From Bacillota bacterium (lineage in GTDB: Bacteria; Bacillota; UBA4882; UBA8346), in NCBI GenBank assembly GCA_029974635.1, contig JARKQY010000056.1:18102-82101 (forward strand): DNA of 64,000 bases, written 5' to 3'. Shown here piece after piece: positions 7,845-17,435 of the stretch. Position numbers and translations under genes: made by a program. The notes under the pieces were generated by a model. The model was not told the DNA's origin. It saw only the letters and a list, made by a program, of their open reading frames with translations, and searched no databases. How positions within the stretch are numbered: the first letter of the stretch is position 1; every line of letters starts with the position of its first letter.

Positions 7845-9113
7845 TTAGGCGCCCCGGGTTAGCCTGCGGCTTTTCACTTTTGATCTGGCGACGGACTCCC
7901 CGTATATCCGCAACAATTTTTGATAATGATTTTCCGCGTTAAATTCCCGTTCCAGTTTCATCCGGGCATTTTTCCCATATCCCACAATTAAATCCGGATT
8001 ATTGATCAGTATAGAAATTTTGGCGGCCAGTTCCGCGCAATTCCCTTTTTCAAAAACGAGTCCGGTCCGGCCATCCTCAATCAACTCCGGTATGCCTCCA
8101 ATATTGGCGCCGACGACCGGTTTCCCGTAGGCCATCATTTCCAATAACGAATAGGGATTGTTTTCATACCATTCCGATGGAATCACCCCAAACATAGCGC
8201 CTTTAATCAATTCTTTGAGTTCATCCCCGGACCGGTATCCCAATAGTTGAATCCGGTTTTGCAGCTTGTGCGCTACAACATATTCCTTGAGCTCGTTTTC
8301 AAGGGGCCCTGTTCCGATGATGATAAGTTTCGCATCACTTACAAGTTCCGCAGCCTTGATTAATGTTTTCAATCCCTTCTCTTCGGACAATCTGCCGAGG
8401 TAAATAAAATAACCCCGGTGTTCATAACTGGGAGTGATTTCAGCCGCTTTGATGAAATTGGGCAGGTAAACTAGCTTATCAGCCGCAAATCCGAATTGAA
8501 TCAGTTTTTGCCGGTAAAATTCACTGGGGACAATGATCCGATCAACTATAGTATAGGATCTGCTCAATAATTGAAAATACATTTCAATGGTATTGACTAG
8601 GCTTTTCAAATAGGAATTTTTCACGCATCGGTTCAGGAAGCAATGGTAGTAGCGGTGATCTTTACAGCGTTCGCAAACATTATTACGGCAAAGCATTTTA
8701 TAGTTGGGGCATATAGCTTTCAAATCGTGAGCCGTATACATGATAGGTATCTTACGGGCTTTTAGCGCTGCTAGAATGGATGCGGATAATTGATGCTGAA
8801 ATATATGTAAATGGGCAATATCCGGCCTCTCCCGTTCAATCAGCGCGGCGATTTTTCGCTTGGCTTCCCAGGAGTAAACGATTTTAAACGCCAGTTTTAA
8901 TTTGGTGAAGAATCTTTTCTCATGGTGATAATCAATATTTTCTACAAAAAAATCCCGGTACGGTGAATCGAAATTCAACTCATCTTTCATCGCAAAATCA
9001 ACCGTTTGATTCCCATGTTGTTCCAATAAATCTTTTAATGCGAAAAAATAGGTTTCACTGCCCCCTTTGATATAGTAAAATTTATTCACCTGCAATATCT
9101 TCAACAAAGTCAT
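7845..9113 (-). CDS. Glycosyltransferase family 4
   Basis: The 422-residue GT-B protein begins ILQVNKFYYIKGGSETY, typical of GT4. A central Cys cluster (NVCERCKDHRYYHCFLNRC, about residues 138-158) is found in a GT4 subgroup common in EPS loci. The donor-site motif ENNPYSLLEMMAYGKPVVGA lies near residue 325. It probably adds one sugar to the EPS repeat unit. The ATG directly follows GGGGAGTTGG. Donor and acceptor sugars are unknown. Confidence 0.85.
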   Translation of the reverse strand: MTLLKILQVNKFYYIKGGSETYFFALKDLLEQHGNQTVDFAMKDELNFDSPYRDFFVENIDYHHEKRFFTKLKLAFKIVYSWEAKRKIAALIERERPDIAHLHIFQHQLSASILAALKARKIPIMYTAHDLKAICPNYKMLCRNNVCERCKDHRYYHCFLNRCVKNSYLKSLVNTIEMYFQLLSRSYTIVDRIIVPSEFYRQKLIQFGFAADKLVYLPNFIKAAEITPSYEHRGYFIYLGRLSEEKGLKTLIKAAELVSDAKLIIIGTGPLENELKEYVVAHKLQNRIQLLGYRSGDELKELIKGAMFGVIPSEWYENNPYSLLEMMAYGKPVVGANIGGIPELIEDGRTGLVFEKGNCAELAAKISILINNPDLIVGYGKNARMKLEREFNAENHYQKLLRIYGESVARSKVKSRRLTRGA

Positions 9114-9155
9114 CCAACTCCCCTAAGTAAATTCATTGGACTTTGACTTTCAGCT

Positions 9156-10607
9156 TCACGCTTCCAGGCGGATTGCCGCTTCATCGTTATAAAATATCTT
9201 TAAGATCAAATCGTGAATTTCTTCAATATGAATTACTTTACTATCACCAATGGCGGGATTCTTTTCCGAAAAAATAAAAGTGCCGTACCTTCTGTGACCG
9301 CCCGAAAGATTACTATGAAACGGATTGATGCCGGTAATGTTTCGGGTGAATAAACTGCGATTCACACCATATTCATCGTTTAATTTAAAAATGATATTGG
9401 GAAACCTCTCGATATTCCTGCCCTTATAAATTTCCTCACGTTCGCCGACCCATTCCATAATGATCTGGTTGGTTTTAGGATCTTTTACCCGAGATAGTTC
9501 CAGGATTAAACCGTCTACTAACGAACGGTACTCCGTAGCACTCAACCGGTCCTTATGGATGACAATACCGCCATACGGGTTCATTCCGGCGAATCTGGGC
9601 ACGAAAATCCCGTCGGATTTTATGATATGACTGCTATCTTTCAACTTTTTAGCTCCGGGAATCTTTTTGGCATATTTCAATACATATTCTGTGATATCTA
9701 ATTTAAAAAACAGATCCAATGCCAAGTTCTTCGTAACTTCGATCAGCGCATTGATATTTCGTTGCGCTGTAATATATTTTTTGCGGCGCAGCCATTCATT
9801 TATATTAAATGTTTTGGTTACCCTTTGCTGGTGGCCGTGATCGCTCATCAAAATCAAACCGTATTCATGCCCGGCGACTTGCCGCATTATTCCTACGAAA
9901 CGGTCAACCTCCTTATAGATATCAATAATCACTCTTTCATAGGGATTCCGCCCGGGATATTTGGGATCGGTTTTGTCGGTAAATTTCCAATAAAAATGTT
10001 TAATCCGATCGAGCGTCAATAACCCATAAAAAAACAAGTCGGATTTCTCCGTGCTGAAAAGCTTAACGGCCAAATCATTTTGTCTCCGGGTTAACTCCAT
10101 GGTATCCCTTAAAAATTTTCGGTAGCTTGATTTGGCAGGAAAATCAACCACTGCTCCCAGCGGTGGAATAGCATTCCTTGCTATCAGATCGGGCCGGTTG
10201 CTGGAGACCGCTCCGGATTCAAAAATCGGACCGCTGATCATAAACCCATTAACTTCCCAGCTCGGGTAGGCTAAAAACGGATTTAAAACACCCACCCGGT
10301 ATCCTTGATTGGAAACCTTGTCCCAAAAAGTGTTGCCGCGAATAATACTGGCATCATAATGAATATCTTTTTGCTTTAATTGCAAATAATTGAAGGATTC
10401 AAAAATACCGTGTTCCCCCGGATTTAATCCGGTATATATGGTTGTCCAGGCTGGAATTGAATCAGGAGGGAATACGGAATCCAGCCTTTGAAACTGTCCC
10501 TGTTGAATTAGCATGCGAATATTTGGTAATTCCTCGAGCTGTTTCTCAATGACCTCCGGATCCAAACCGTCAACCAATATAATTACCAGTTTCTTCATCT
10601 TCGCCAT
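9156..10607 (-). CDS. Alkaline-phosphatase-superfamily phosphodiesterase-like enzyme
   Basis: About 483 residues of the type I phosphodiesterase/nucleotide pyrophosphatase family. KLVIILVDGLDP gives the first metal Asp, SIPAWTTIYTG carries the catalytic Thr region, and MSDHGHQQ with the late SGGHRRYGTFIF completes the metal site. No signal peptide is visible, so a cytosolic role is likely. In an EPS locus it could transfer or remove a phosphate-containing substituent or hydrolyse a nucleotide sugar; the substrate is unknown. It overlaps the upstream kinase gene by about 38 bp. I prefer the ATG at 10607, 5 bp after AAAGG; 10598 is an alternative. Confidence 0.75.
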   Translation of the reverse strand: MAKMKKLVIILVDGLDPEVIEKQLEELPNIRMLIQQGQFQRLDSVFPPDSIPAWTTIYTGLNPGEHGIFESFNYLQLKQKDIHYDASIIRGNTFWDKVSNQGYRVGVLNPFLAYPSWEVNGFMISGPIFESGAVSSNRPDLIARNAIPPLGAVVDFPAKSSYRKFLRDTMELTRRQNDLAVKLFSTEKSDLFFYGLLTLDRIKHFYWKFTDKTDPKYPGRNPYERVIIDIYKEVDRFVGIMRQVAGHEYGLILMSDHGHQQRVTKTFNINEWLRRKKYITAQRNINALIEVTKNLALDLFFKLDITEYVLKYAKKIPGAKKLKDSSHIIKSDGIFVPRFAGMNPYGGIVIHKDRLSATEYRSLVDGLILELSRVKDPKTNQIIMEWVGEREEIYKGRNIERFPNIIFKLNDEYGVNRSLFTRNITGINPFHSNLSGGHRRYGTFIFSEKNPAIGDSKVIHIEEIHDLILKIFYNDEAAIRLEA

Positions 10608-11268
10608 CATCACCTTTGATTGTATTTTGAAACACCGCCATCAATGCAACCGCTACTTCTTCAAATGTTTGATTTCCGTTGACTTTTGTCCAGCGCAGGT
10701 TTTCACTTAAATACCGATATTTTGCAGTCCGTTTTTTTACATATTCCAGATCCGGAATATCTGCTTTCCGGCCAAACGCAGTTTCCGGCTCAACATCAAG
10801 CAAAATAACCTGCTGTACTTTGGGAAAACAATACCGCAAATATTTGACGACCTTCAAGGTTGTTTCGTTATCCCAGTTAAAATTGATACTTTGGTCAATC
10901 ACAAAATCAAAATAATACCTGTCAAATATAAGATTGCCGTTTTTCAGCAGACCGGCCAGAATCTTCAAACGGGCAATTGACAAATAGTCGATGAATCCCA
11001 GAGCAAAATAGGCGTATTTTAAAAAGTTACAGGCGAAAAGCCGTTCTTTCCTGGACTGCAATTGAACTTCTCCGGCCAAGCCGTCGCTTCTCTTTCTAAA
11101 ATGGTTATGCAACAAGGCATGAACCGGTTTTAGAAAAAAAGGCGCCCACCGCAGCCAGACAAGCCCCCACCCTGCGCGCGTGTTAACACGCGCGCGCAGT
11201 AGGCGGAATAATTCATTTATTTGACTGCTTTTGCCCGAACCGTCGATTCCCGTAATTACAATTTTCAT
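10570..11268 (-). CDS. Thymidylate kinase-like P-loop protein
   Basis: The 232-residue protein starts MKIVITGIDGSGKSSQ, the P-loop of the dTMP kinase family, and has the DRYYFD motif near residue 117 in the place of the family DR(Y/F) motif. It is not the housekeeping Tmk: the sequence is divergent and it is embedded between glycosyltransferases. In such loci it may phosphorylate a nucleotide or glycan precursor, possibly linked to dTDP-sugar supply, but this is inference. The coding sequence contains a perfect GC-rich 22-bp palindrome (11174-11195) encoding RARVNTRA. Its 3' end overlaps the next gene. Confidence 0.7.
   Translation of the reverse strand: MKIVITGIDGSGKSSQINELFRLLRARVNTRAGWGLVWLRWAPFFLKPVHALLHNHFRKRSDGLAGEVQLQSRKERLFACNFLKYAYFALGFIDYLSIARLKILAGLLKNGNLIFDRYYFDFVIDQSINFNWDNETTLKVVKYLRYCFPKVQQVILLDVEPETAFGRKADIPDLEYVKKRTAKYRYLSENLRWTKVNGNQTFEEVAVALMAVFQNTIKGDDGEDEETGNYIG
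11174..11195. repeat. Perfect 22-bp GC-rich palindrome inside a CDS
   Basis: Arms GCGCGCGTGTT and AACACGCGCGC meet with no spacer at 11184/11185, inside the thymidylate kinase-like gene. The surrounding gene is not GC-rich, so the alternating CG run stands out. It may form a cruciform or Z-DNA or be chance in an Arg/Ala-rich loop. Confidence 0.7.
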
Positions 11269-11335
11269 TTTTCTTCCCAGCTTGTTTTATAATTTCACAA
11301 TTTTCATTTTTCTTCTTAACTCGTTTGATAATTTT
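11258..11335. repeat. 39-bp tandem duplication between two EPS genes
   Basis: Two imperfect copies, 11258-11296 and 11297-11335, follow each other with a period of exactly 39 bp. One copy carries the ribosome binding site and first codons (MKIV) of the thymidylate kinase-like gene. The other contains the last codons and stop of the glycosyltransferase gene and a dead duplicate of the MKIV start. Confidence 0.7.
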
Positions 11336-12308
11336 GTAATCCGGTGAAGAAAACGCTAAAAACTTCTTCCCAATTATAACCCTTCACACCGTCTGCAATC
11401 TTCTGCTTGCATAAATTCATGGAGAGTATCTCACCGGCTTTTTCTACCGCCGCTTCCAATGTTTCCATCAAAAAAAATCCCGGTAAATCAACATTTACAA
11501 TCTTTTTAACTGACAAGACCGGAATACCGCAAGCAAGCGCCTCGATTACCGATAATGGCATCTCGATGACATCAAATTTTGAAATCACCGGGAAAAAATA
11601 TAAATCCGCCAGTTGATAAAGCTCTTCGATATGGGGCAGATAATCATTGATGATAATAACACCAGCGCTTTGTAATTCCAAGGCAATTTCCCGTTCGCTT
11701 TGGGTACTGCTGCTGGCTATCATCAAAGCTTGTCCCCCCGGTAATTGCCGCTGCATATCAACAATTTTCAGAACATTCCGGTCCCGTTTCAAATGGCCGA
11801 CATGCAAGATAATCTTTTTGTCAACGGGTATGCCGTATTTCTCCCGCAGTTGCCGGATATGATTTTTATCATCAACCGGTTTGAAGACGTTTGAATCAAT
11901 GCCGCTATGAAGCGACAGCACTGACGGAATCCCAAGCTTAATAAGTTCGGTCTTTGATTCAACCGATTGGACCGCCACCCCGATTGGCAAAAGCCCGATC
12001 AATTTTTTTTGAATCCAACCGTATTCTCTAGGCTGTAAACCAATGATGATCACCTTTTTCGGACGAAAAACCAATTTGAACAACGCAGCCCGAATAAAAC
12101 TATGAAATGTAATGGACGATAACGGCAAATATATCATAAAATCAAACTGTTTTAAAAAGAAAGCCGGGAAACTGCGTATGAAGCCCTGATTTAGATCCAG
12201 AACCTCATAATTCCGTTTTTGGCAATAACGGTTCAAATGATAGGCGAATTTTCGGAATCCCTCATCATACGGTTTGAGCAATGCATTGGTGACATATAGA
12301 TAGTTCAA
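11316..12308 (-). CDS. Glycosyltransferase family 4 (group 1)
   Basis: The 330-residue GT-B glycosyltransferase is shorter than usual at its N-terminal half. HVGHLKRDRN (about 171-180) opens the donor domain and EMPLSVIEALACGIPVLS (about 262-279) is the nucleotide-sugar E-x7-E type site. It probably adds one residue of the EPS repeat. The start is TTG at 12308, preceded by AAGGAG at 9-10 bp. Sugar specificity is unknown. Confidence 0.82.
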   Translation of the reverse strand: MNYLYVTNALLKPYDEGFRKFAYHLNRYCQKRNYEVLDLNQGFIRSFPAFFLKQFDFMIYLPLSSITFHSFIRAALFKLVFRPKKVIIIGLQPREYGWIQKKLIGLLPIGVAVQSVESKTELIKLGIPSVLSLHSGIDSNVFKPVDDKNHIRQLREKYGIPVDKKIILHVGHLKRDRNVLKIVDMQRQLPGGQALMIASSSTQSEREIALELQSAGVIIINDYLPHIEELYQLADLYFFPVISKFDVIEMPLSVIEALACGIPVLSVKKIVNVDLPGFFLMETLEAAVEKAGEILSMNLCKQKIADGVKGYNWEEVFSVFFTGLQNYQTS

Positions 12309-12327
12309 AGCAAGATCTCCTTATACT

Positions 12328-13833
12328 TTACTTGGTCTTCGCTGCTTGTCCAAAGATTTGCTGTTTCCGCAACAAAATATATGAATATAATAAGGTATAA
12401 AAATACATTAAAACCTCATTACTAAAAACTTTGGTATAGAAATAACACACCAAAAACAGAATTTCAACGATAAAGAAAATTTCTACATACATATCTTTCA
12501 AGATTAATCCTTTAGCAACCGCTTTCCGTACAACCATCATATTAATCATAAGAAATCCAATCCATAATACCGATCCAAGAATACCCCACTCTAAAAGAAT
12601 AGCTGAGGATTGCTGAAATGTGAGCCCAATCCGGTTGTCGGAAAAATAGAATTTCCCGGGTTCCAGTCCCATTCCCCCATTATAGGTTGTTCCTACGCCT
12701 TCTCCGAATATAAGTGAATTATTGGCGCTTAAAAAACTCAAAACATAAGCTAGACTTGAGAATCTTCCTAGAATTACCTTATCATTTTCAATTTGCACGT
12801 TAAAAAACTTTCCCACATTACTTGTAATATTTCCGGTATAGCCTTGATTGGCATAATTACCCACAAACATAGTGAAAGAAATAAATATACCTAAAAACAA
12901 ACATGAATAACATATTTTCTTAATGGTGGTCAGCCGTGAAATGATAAATACATAATAAATAACCGCAATCAGTAGTAAAAAAATAAACGATTTAGCGTCG
13001 GCCAAAATAGAAGGTATACAAAAACCAATAATCAGTATGTAATTTGTTATATTAGACTTTTGGTGACGTTTCTCAGCTATCTTCATTAAAATGTACACAA
13101 TAGACAGCACCATTAAAACCGCTAATGTCCCGGTTTGTCCGTATCCCAACGTGCCCACGATAAAGTCTCCCATAGTCCTGGAGACGGTATATGCTCCGAT
13201 CTTAACATCCGGAATAGCGATGATTTTCCATACCACGTACAAATAATACTGGATTACAGTTACTGGAATTTGAATCACCATAAAAATATAAAAAAATTTT
13301 AAATTCTTTTGAATAATTTTAACCGGAAAATTATTAAGTAAAATTAAATAAAATAAAATTGGGTATTTTATAACATTTCTTATTCCAACCAAATAATACA
13401 TAAACGAATATTGGTTAATTACCCATCCAATCAAGCCATATATTAATAAAGTTAGTATGAAAATGAGATTAATCAATTTAATCGTGGGAATGGCTTTAAT
13501 ATCCTCGAGTTTATCAGACTGTTTATGTTTAATTAAAAACCTGATGATCAAAATGAAAATGCAAAATTCAGATATAAAAGCGGGAACGATACTTGGAACA
13601 GCATAAATCGAACTTGATAACCATCGTAGAGCCAATAAATTAAGGGTTACTATATATAAAATCCAATCGGCCCGGATCAAAATAACCAAAAATACAATAG
13701 GTAATAAGCCAAAAAACATGAATTGAACGCTAACTTTTATACCCAAATAGATGAAAATCCATAAAACACCCATAAAAATCAAGGCGACTACGGTTTCATT
13801 AACTTTGGTGCCGTTTTCGATAAATAATTTCAT
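12328..13833 (-). CDS. O-antigen/EPS polymerase-like membrane protein (Wzy type)
   Basis: The 501-residue protein has about 11-12 hydrophobic segments and a large loop between late helices (about 335-400), as in Wzy/WaaL O-antigen polymerase or ligase proteins. Sequence conservation in this group is low, so the call rests on topology and position between Wzx, GT2 and GT4 genes. It would polymerise flipped repeat units on the outer face of the inner membrane. Its start overlaps the GT2 stop by 4 bp (ATGA). The coding sequence is notably AT-rich, usual for Wzy genes. Confidence 0.75.
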   Translation of the reverse strand: MKLFIENGTKVNETVVALIFMGVLWIFIYLGIKVSVQFMFFGLLPIVFLVILIRADWILYIVTLNLLALRWLSSSIYAVPSIVPAFISEFCIFILIIRFLIKHKQSDKLEDIKAIPTIKLINLIFILTLLIYGLIGWVINQYSFMYYLVGIRNVIKYPILFYLILLNNFPVKIIQKNLKFFYIFMVIQIPVTVIQYYLYVVWKIIAIPDVKIGAYTVSRTMGDFIVGTLGYGQTGTLAVLMVLSIVYILMKIAEKRHQKSNITNYILIIGFCIPSILADAKSFIFLLLIAVIYYVFIISRLTTIKKICYSCLFLGIFISFTMFVGNYANQGYTGNITSNVGKFFNVQIENDKVILGRFSSLAYVLSFLSANNSLIFGEGVGTTYNGGMGLEPGKFYFSDNRIGLTFQQSSAILLEWGILGSVLWIGFLMINMMVVRKAVAKGLILKDMYVEIFFIVEILFLVCYFYTKVFSNEVLMYFYTLLYSYILLRKQQIFGQAAKTK

Positions 13834-14792
13834 TCTTCTTTTAAACTGGCAATTTCAATTGATCCCTGGGTGAATGGTTTGTTCAAACCGGCGATGATCC
13901 CCAAAAATATACACTCCCATATCAGCAAATTATAAAGCAAATTCCTAACCCGTTTTTGAGTTCGTATCTTATAAACCAAAAATGTCAACCAAATAAAGCC
14001 AACCAGCCCGCATAGAATCGGATTTAAATACGGCAATACAATTATAGTAATTACTTGAAGCGCACCAAAGCTTAAACAAAAACCCATTTCTTTCATGACA
14101 ATGTCCAACCTGCCGTTTAAGAAGTACTTCCTTACAAACAGACCGTATCCTCGATAGTAGCCATTTTTTAATCTGCGGCTGATTTCAGCCAGTATCATTG
14201 GATGTAAAGTATGATGAGTACACATTTCTGCCGGAATCTTACAATATTTTTTTCCCATCTCCTTTAAACGGTAATATAAATCAACTTCTTCGTGTACCTT
14301 GAGCTTATAATCAAAATTATTCACCGCCATCAAGTCGGTCCGTGAAATAATAAAACTTCCGCCGAATCTCCCTTTACTGATCTTACGATCCGCCAAGATC
14401 TCCAGGATATTATTGGCCTGGTCTTTTCGAATCTCTTTCATTTCACCAAATACAACCGAAATATCAGGATGCTCTTTCAAAAAATTAACGCCGGTATCAA
14501 CCCAGTTGGAGTTAATCTCCATATCGCCATCAATAAATACGATATATTCACCTGAAGCTTTTAAAGCACCTGTATATCTTCCCATCGCCGCAGTTTGGGG
14601 CCAGCTTTTATCCAGCTTATAGCATTTTAGGGTATTGAAAGCACAGGCAATATGTAGCGTTTCATCTTCGGAGTTGGAATCGATTAATAGCACCTCATAT
14701 TTATATTTGGTGTTTATGTTGAAAGCCGCGTATAAAGTACGGTGGATGTTTTTGGCTTCATTTTTAGAAATTATAACAATTGTTATGTCCAT
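13830..14792 (-). CDS. Glycosyltransferase family 2
   Basis: The 320-residue GT-A enzyme starts ITIVIISKNEAKNI, with the metal-binding VFIDGDMEI near residue 90 and HEEVDLYYRLKEMG around 183. C-terminal hydrophobic segments (about 240-275 and 290-305) anchor it in the membrane. It likely transfers a sugar to the growing lipid-linked EPS unit. GGGAGA precedes the ATG. It is translationally coupled to Wzy by a 4-bp overlap and starts inside the 3' end of the Fe-S protein gene (29-bp overlap). Confidence 0.85.
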   Translation of the reverse strand: MDITIVIISKNEAKNIHRTLYAAFNINTKYKYEVLLIDSNSEDETLHIACAFNTLKCYKLDKSWPQTAAMGRYTGALKASGEYIVFIDGDMEINSNWVDTGVNFLKEHPDISVVFGEMKEIRKDQANNILEILADRKISKGRFGGSFIISRTDLMAVNNFDYKLKVHEEVDLYYRLKEMGKKYCKIPAEMCTHHTLHPMILAEISRRLKNGYYRGYGLFVRKYFLNGRLDIVMKEMGFCLSFGALQVITIIVLPYLNPILCGLVGFIWLTFLVYKIRTQKRVRNLLYNLLIWECIFLGIIAGLNKPFTQGSIEIASLKEE

Positions 14793-16083
14793 CTTTGTCT
14801 CCCGCGATATTTTGATAGATTTTTCTCATAAAAAAACTTAGCAGTCTCCGTATTAGTTTGACGTATCCTTTGAAAAAAACGTCTGGGACAATTTTTAAAA
14901 AAAGTATAAAAAAGCGATACTCACTAAGCTGGGCGTGTAAAATCATAATAGAATTATAAATCGAAATTGGTAAATAGCTTTTACCAGATTGCCTAATCTT
15001 AAGCAATTTATTACGTCGATCATTCAACATAGAAAATTTGAAATAGTAATATTCACGTTGTGATTCGACAATTTTTTCAATACCAATATTGTTGACAGAA
15101 ACTTTATCTGCTTGAAAAGACCTATGTAATAAGTTTTCACCTAATGAAGACCGTGAAATGATTAGTGATACCCCTTTTTTGTCCGCTTTATACTCTTCCA
15201 ACCATGCGTCTCCAAATGATAAGTCGCATTCTCTAGCAAATAAATCATCGCAAAAAAAACAATATTTTGGCGTAAAAAAGTTTAGGCCAAAGTATTTGCC
15301 CCAATAATTATCATACTTAACCACTTCCCCCGCTTCATTCTGAATAATAAAAGTATTTTTCCATCCCTGATCTCGGTAAAAAATGTCCTTTATCCTTTTT
15401 TGAGTTGGGCATTGATGGATTAAAAAGTCAGTTCCTGCAATAGTTGGAGTATGAGAACAGAATATTCCGAACTTCAGGATAATCTTTTCATTTAATGTTT
15501 TGTAAAAGTTTGCAGCGTTATTTAGCCCCTTTAAATGACAGGGCAGACCGATGAACAAATAACGATTATACTCTCGTTCGTTGACTATGTCTTTCAAAAT
15601 TCGATTCAATGGTACTGGAATATATTTTGATTTTCTGCTCGTTCTTACTTGGTCTGTTGTTTTACAAATCCTGGCTTCAAACCTGGCCGGATTTTCCGCA
15701 GTTTTATCAACACATATGACACCATCGACAATTTTATTTTCTAAACAAAAAATACTTAATTGGGTGATCAACCCCCCGGAGCTGGAATTCATTCGAATCT
15801 CGTCACAATTTGAATATCCGGCATAACAATTTCTTACCAAACCAATGAATCTCTGATCTGTATGATGAAAATCATTTTGATGAAAAAATTCATTATTGCC
15901 GCATACCATAACACAAATTCCACAATTGCGGCACTTCATTTCATCAATCACCGGCTGAAAAATTCCTCGCCCGCTCTCTACAATATCGATACAGCCTTGC
16001 GGACAAAAGCTATAGCAAGTAGAACATCCGGTACATAGTTGTGCTTGTATGATTTTTTTTATATTTCTATGATTCTTACACAT
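14764..16083 (-). CDS. FrhB-like Fe-S protein of EPS loci (F420 hydrogenase beta family)
   Basis: The 439-residue protein opens with two [4Fe-4S] ferredoxin motifs (CTGCSTCYSFCPQGC about 17-31 and CRNCGICVMVC about 51-61). The N- and C-terminal FrhB/FdhB domains follow, with CFFCDDLFARECDLSFGDAW near residue 275. Related genes recur next to polysaccharide pyruvyl transferases in bacterial EPS clusters. The reaction is not established; a flavin-dependent reductive step on a sugar or lipid carrier is one possibility. The gene lies directly downstream of the pyruvyl transferase. Confidence 0.8.
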   Translation of the reverse strand: MCKNHRNIKKIIQAQLCTGCSTCYSFCPQGCIDIVESGRGIFQPVIDEMKCRNCGICVMVCGNNEFFHQNDFHHTDQRFIGLVRNCYAGYSNCDEIRMNSSSGGLITQLSIFCLENKIVDGVICVDKTAENPARFEARICKTTDQVRTSRKSKYIPVPLNRILKDIVNEREYNRYLFIGLPCHLKGLNNAANFYKTLNEKIILKFGIFCSHTPTIAGTDFLIHQCPTQKRIKDIFYRDQGWKNTFIIQNEAGEVVKYDNYWGKYFGLNFFTPKYCFFCDDLFARECDLSFGDAWLEEYKADKKGVSLIISRSSLGENLLHRSFQADKVSVNNIGIEKIVESQREYYYFKFSMLNDRRNKLLKIRQSGKSYLPISIYNSIMILHAQLSEYRFFILFLKIVPDVFFKGYVKLIRRLLSFFMRKIYQNIAGDKDGHNNCYNF

Positions 16084-16143
16084 GCTGTATCCTGATCAAC
16101 CCTCATTCATCAAACGGTGTGCTTTGCTGTTAATCTGGGATTT

Positions 16144-17403
16144 TCACACCACTTGTAAAATATTGAATACATTTTCCCTTGCTTGTCTTTCCGCGAATGA
16201 AACATTCCGGGCAATGAGCTGCTTAATATGATCATGATTTTGTAAAACGTGATCAATCTTTTGGATAAGAAAACTTATACTTTCAGTCAATGTATACTCC
16301 CTGACATTGATGATGAATTCCATAAGTCCAAGATTTTCTCCAATAACACCCTCAAATTTATCGTTGTACGAAAAACAAATCGTTGGTATTCCCATACTGG
16401 TCGCACCGATTGCCGCGTGCATCCGAAATGCGATGTAGATATGGCAAAACATCATTAAGGCTTTAAGCTCGTCAGCTTTATAATCTTTTTGAAGAATAAT
16501 TACCCGATCTTTGTTGTTCATTGAATTATATATCCCCACACAAATATCCCGATCATTGGTCCATTCCAAGGTAACATGCGGAATAAATAAAATTTTATAG
16601 TTATATTTCTTACTTATTTCATCAAACATCCGCGCGATTTTTTCAATATATATCGCCTCCATCTCCCGATCCCCTACCGAGTCCTTGAACCATTTATAAA
16701 TGAGTGAACTTGGCGAAAACCCTATCACCTTGCTCTCTTTTATAAATTCCAAATTGTTTTCTTTGATAATCGTTTCCAGATTATTAAAAACTGGTTCCAA
16801 TAAAAAAGCACAGTCTGTGGAAACCATGATGCGTTTATTTGTAATGTTTATCCTTTGAAGATAATCAAAACTTCGGTGTTCCCGTAAAATAATTTCATGG
16901 ACACGATTAAGAATTAATCTGGTTAATCTCATTAAAAACCCATTATTCAATGGTCCGATGGTTTGACAGTAAAGTATTACCTTCTTTCCCGATACCAAAC
17001 CTAAAAAAATTGAATATAAGGCTAATACCAAAGCGTGATTCCCGTAATCGGTAGATATGCTATCACCACTTAGATCGATAATTAAATCGCATTCTTGGTA
17101 CGCTTTTAAAGTTTTATTTCGAATTTTAATTCGTTTATGGTATCTGGAGATGAATAGAATGATGAGATTGTAAAAAAAGTTAGTAAATAGCCTTAATTTA
17201 TTTCTTTTTAATTTGAACCAATATTCATCAACAATCTTTATTGCTCTATTCTGAAGAACTTGCCCATCTTCAACGGTATTTCGCGATAAAAGATAAAATT
17301 CACAATCCGGTTGGTGTTTTTGAATTTGATGATAAGTTGAAATAACCATGGCATATATTCCATTATTCTTTAAATTACCGGCTCCGGTAAACAATATCTT
17401 CAT
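16144..17403 (-). CDS. Polysaccharide pyruvyl transferase family protein
   Basis: A 419-residue protein of the WcaK/AmsJ/CsaB pyruvyl transferase family: KILFTGAGNLKNNGIYAM at the N-terminus, VILYCQTIGPLNNGF around 140, and FRMHAAIGATSMGIPTICFSY near 335 match family motifs. It probably adds pyruvate ketal from PEP to an EPS sugar, giving negative charge. The ATG at 17403 follows AAGGTGG; the TTG just before it is less likely. It pairs with the FrhB-like gene downstream. Confidence 0.82.
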   Translation of the reverse strand: MKILFTGAGNLKNNGIYAMVISTYHQIQKHQPDCEFYLLSRNTVEDGQVLQNRAIKIVDEYWFKLKRNKLRLFTNFFYNLIILFISRYHKRIKIRNKTLKAYQECDLIIDLSGDSISTDYGNHALVLALYSIFLGLVSGKKVILYCQTIGPLNNGFLMRLTRLILNRVHEIILREHRSFDYLQRINITNKRIMVSTDCAFLLEPVFNNLETIIKENNLEFIKESKVIGFSPSSLIYKWFKDSVGDREMEAIYIEKIARMFDEISKKYNYKILFIPHVTLEWTNDRDICVGIYNSMNNKDRVIILQKDYKADELKALMMFCHIYIAFRMHAAIGATSMGIPTICFSYNDKFEGVIGENLGLMEFIINVREYTLTESISFLIQKIDHVLQNHDHIKQLIARNVSFAERQARENVFNILQVV

Positions 17404-17435
17404 CAATGTACCACCTTTTTAAAAATTTCATTACA

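Noticed and set aside
11174..11195. Palindrome as a transcription terminator
   Set aside because: It lies inside a coding gene, has no loop and no T-tract.
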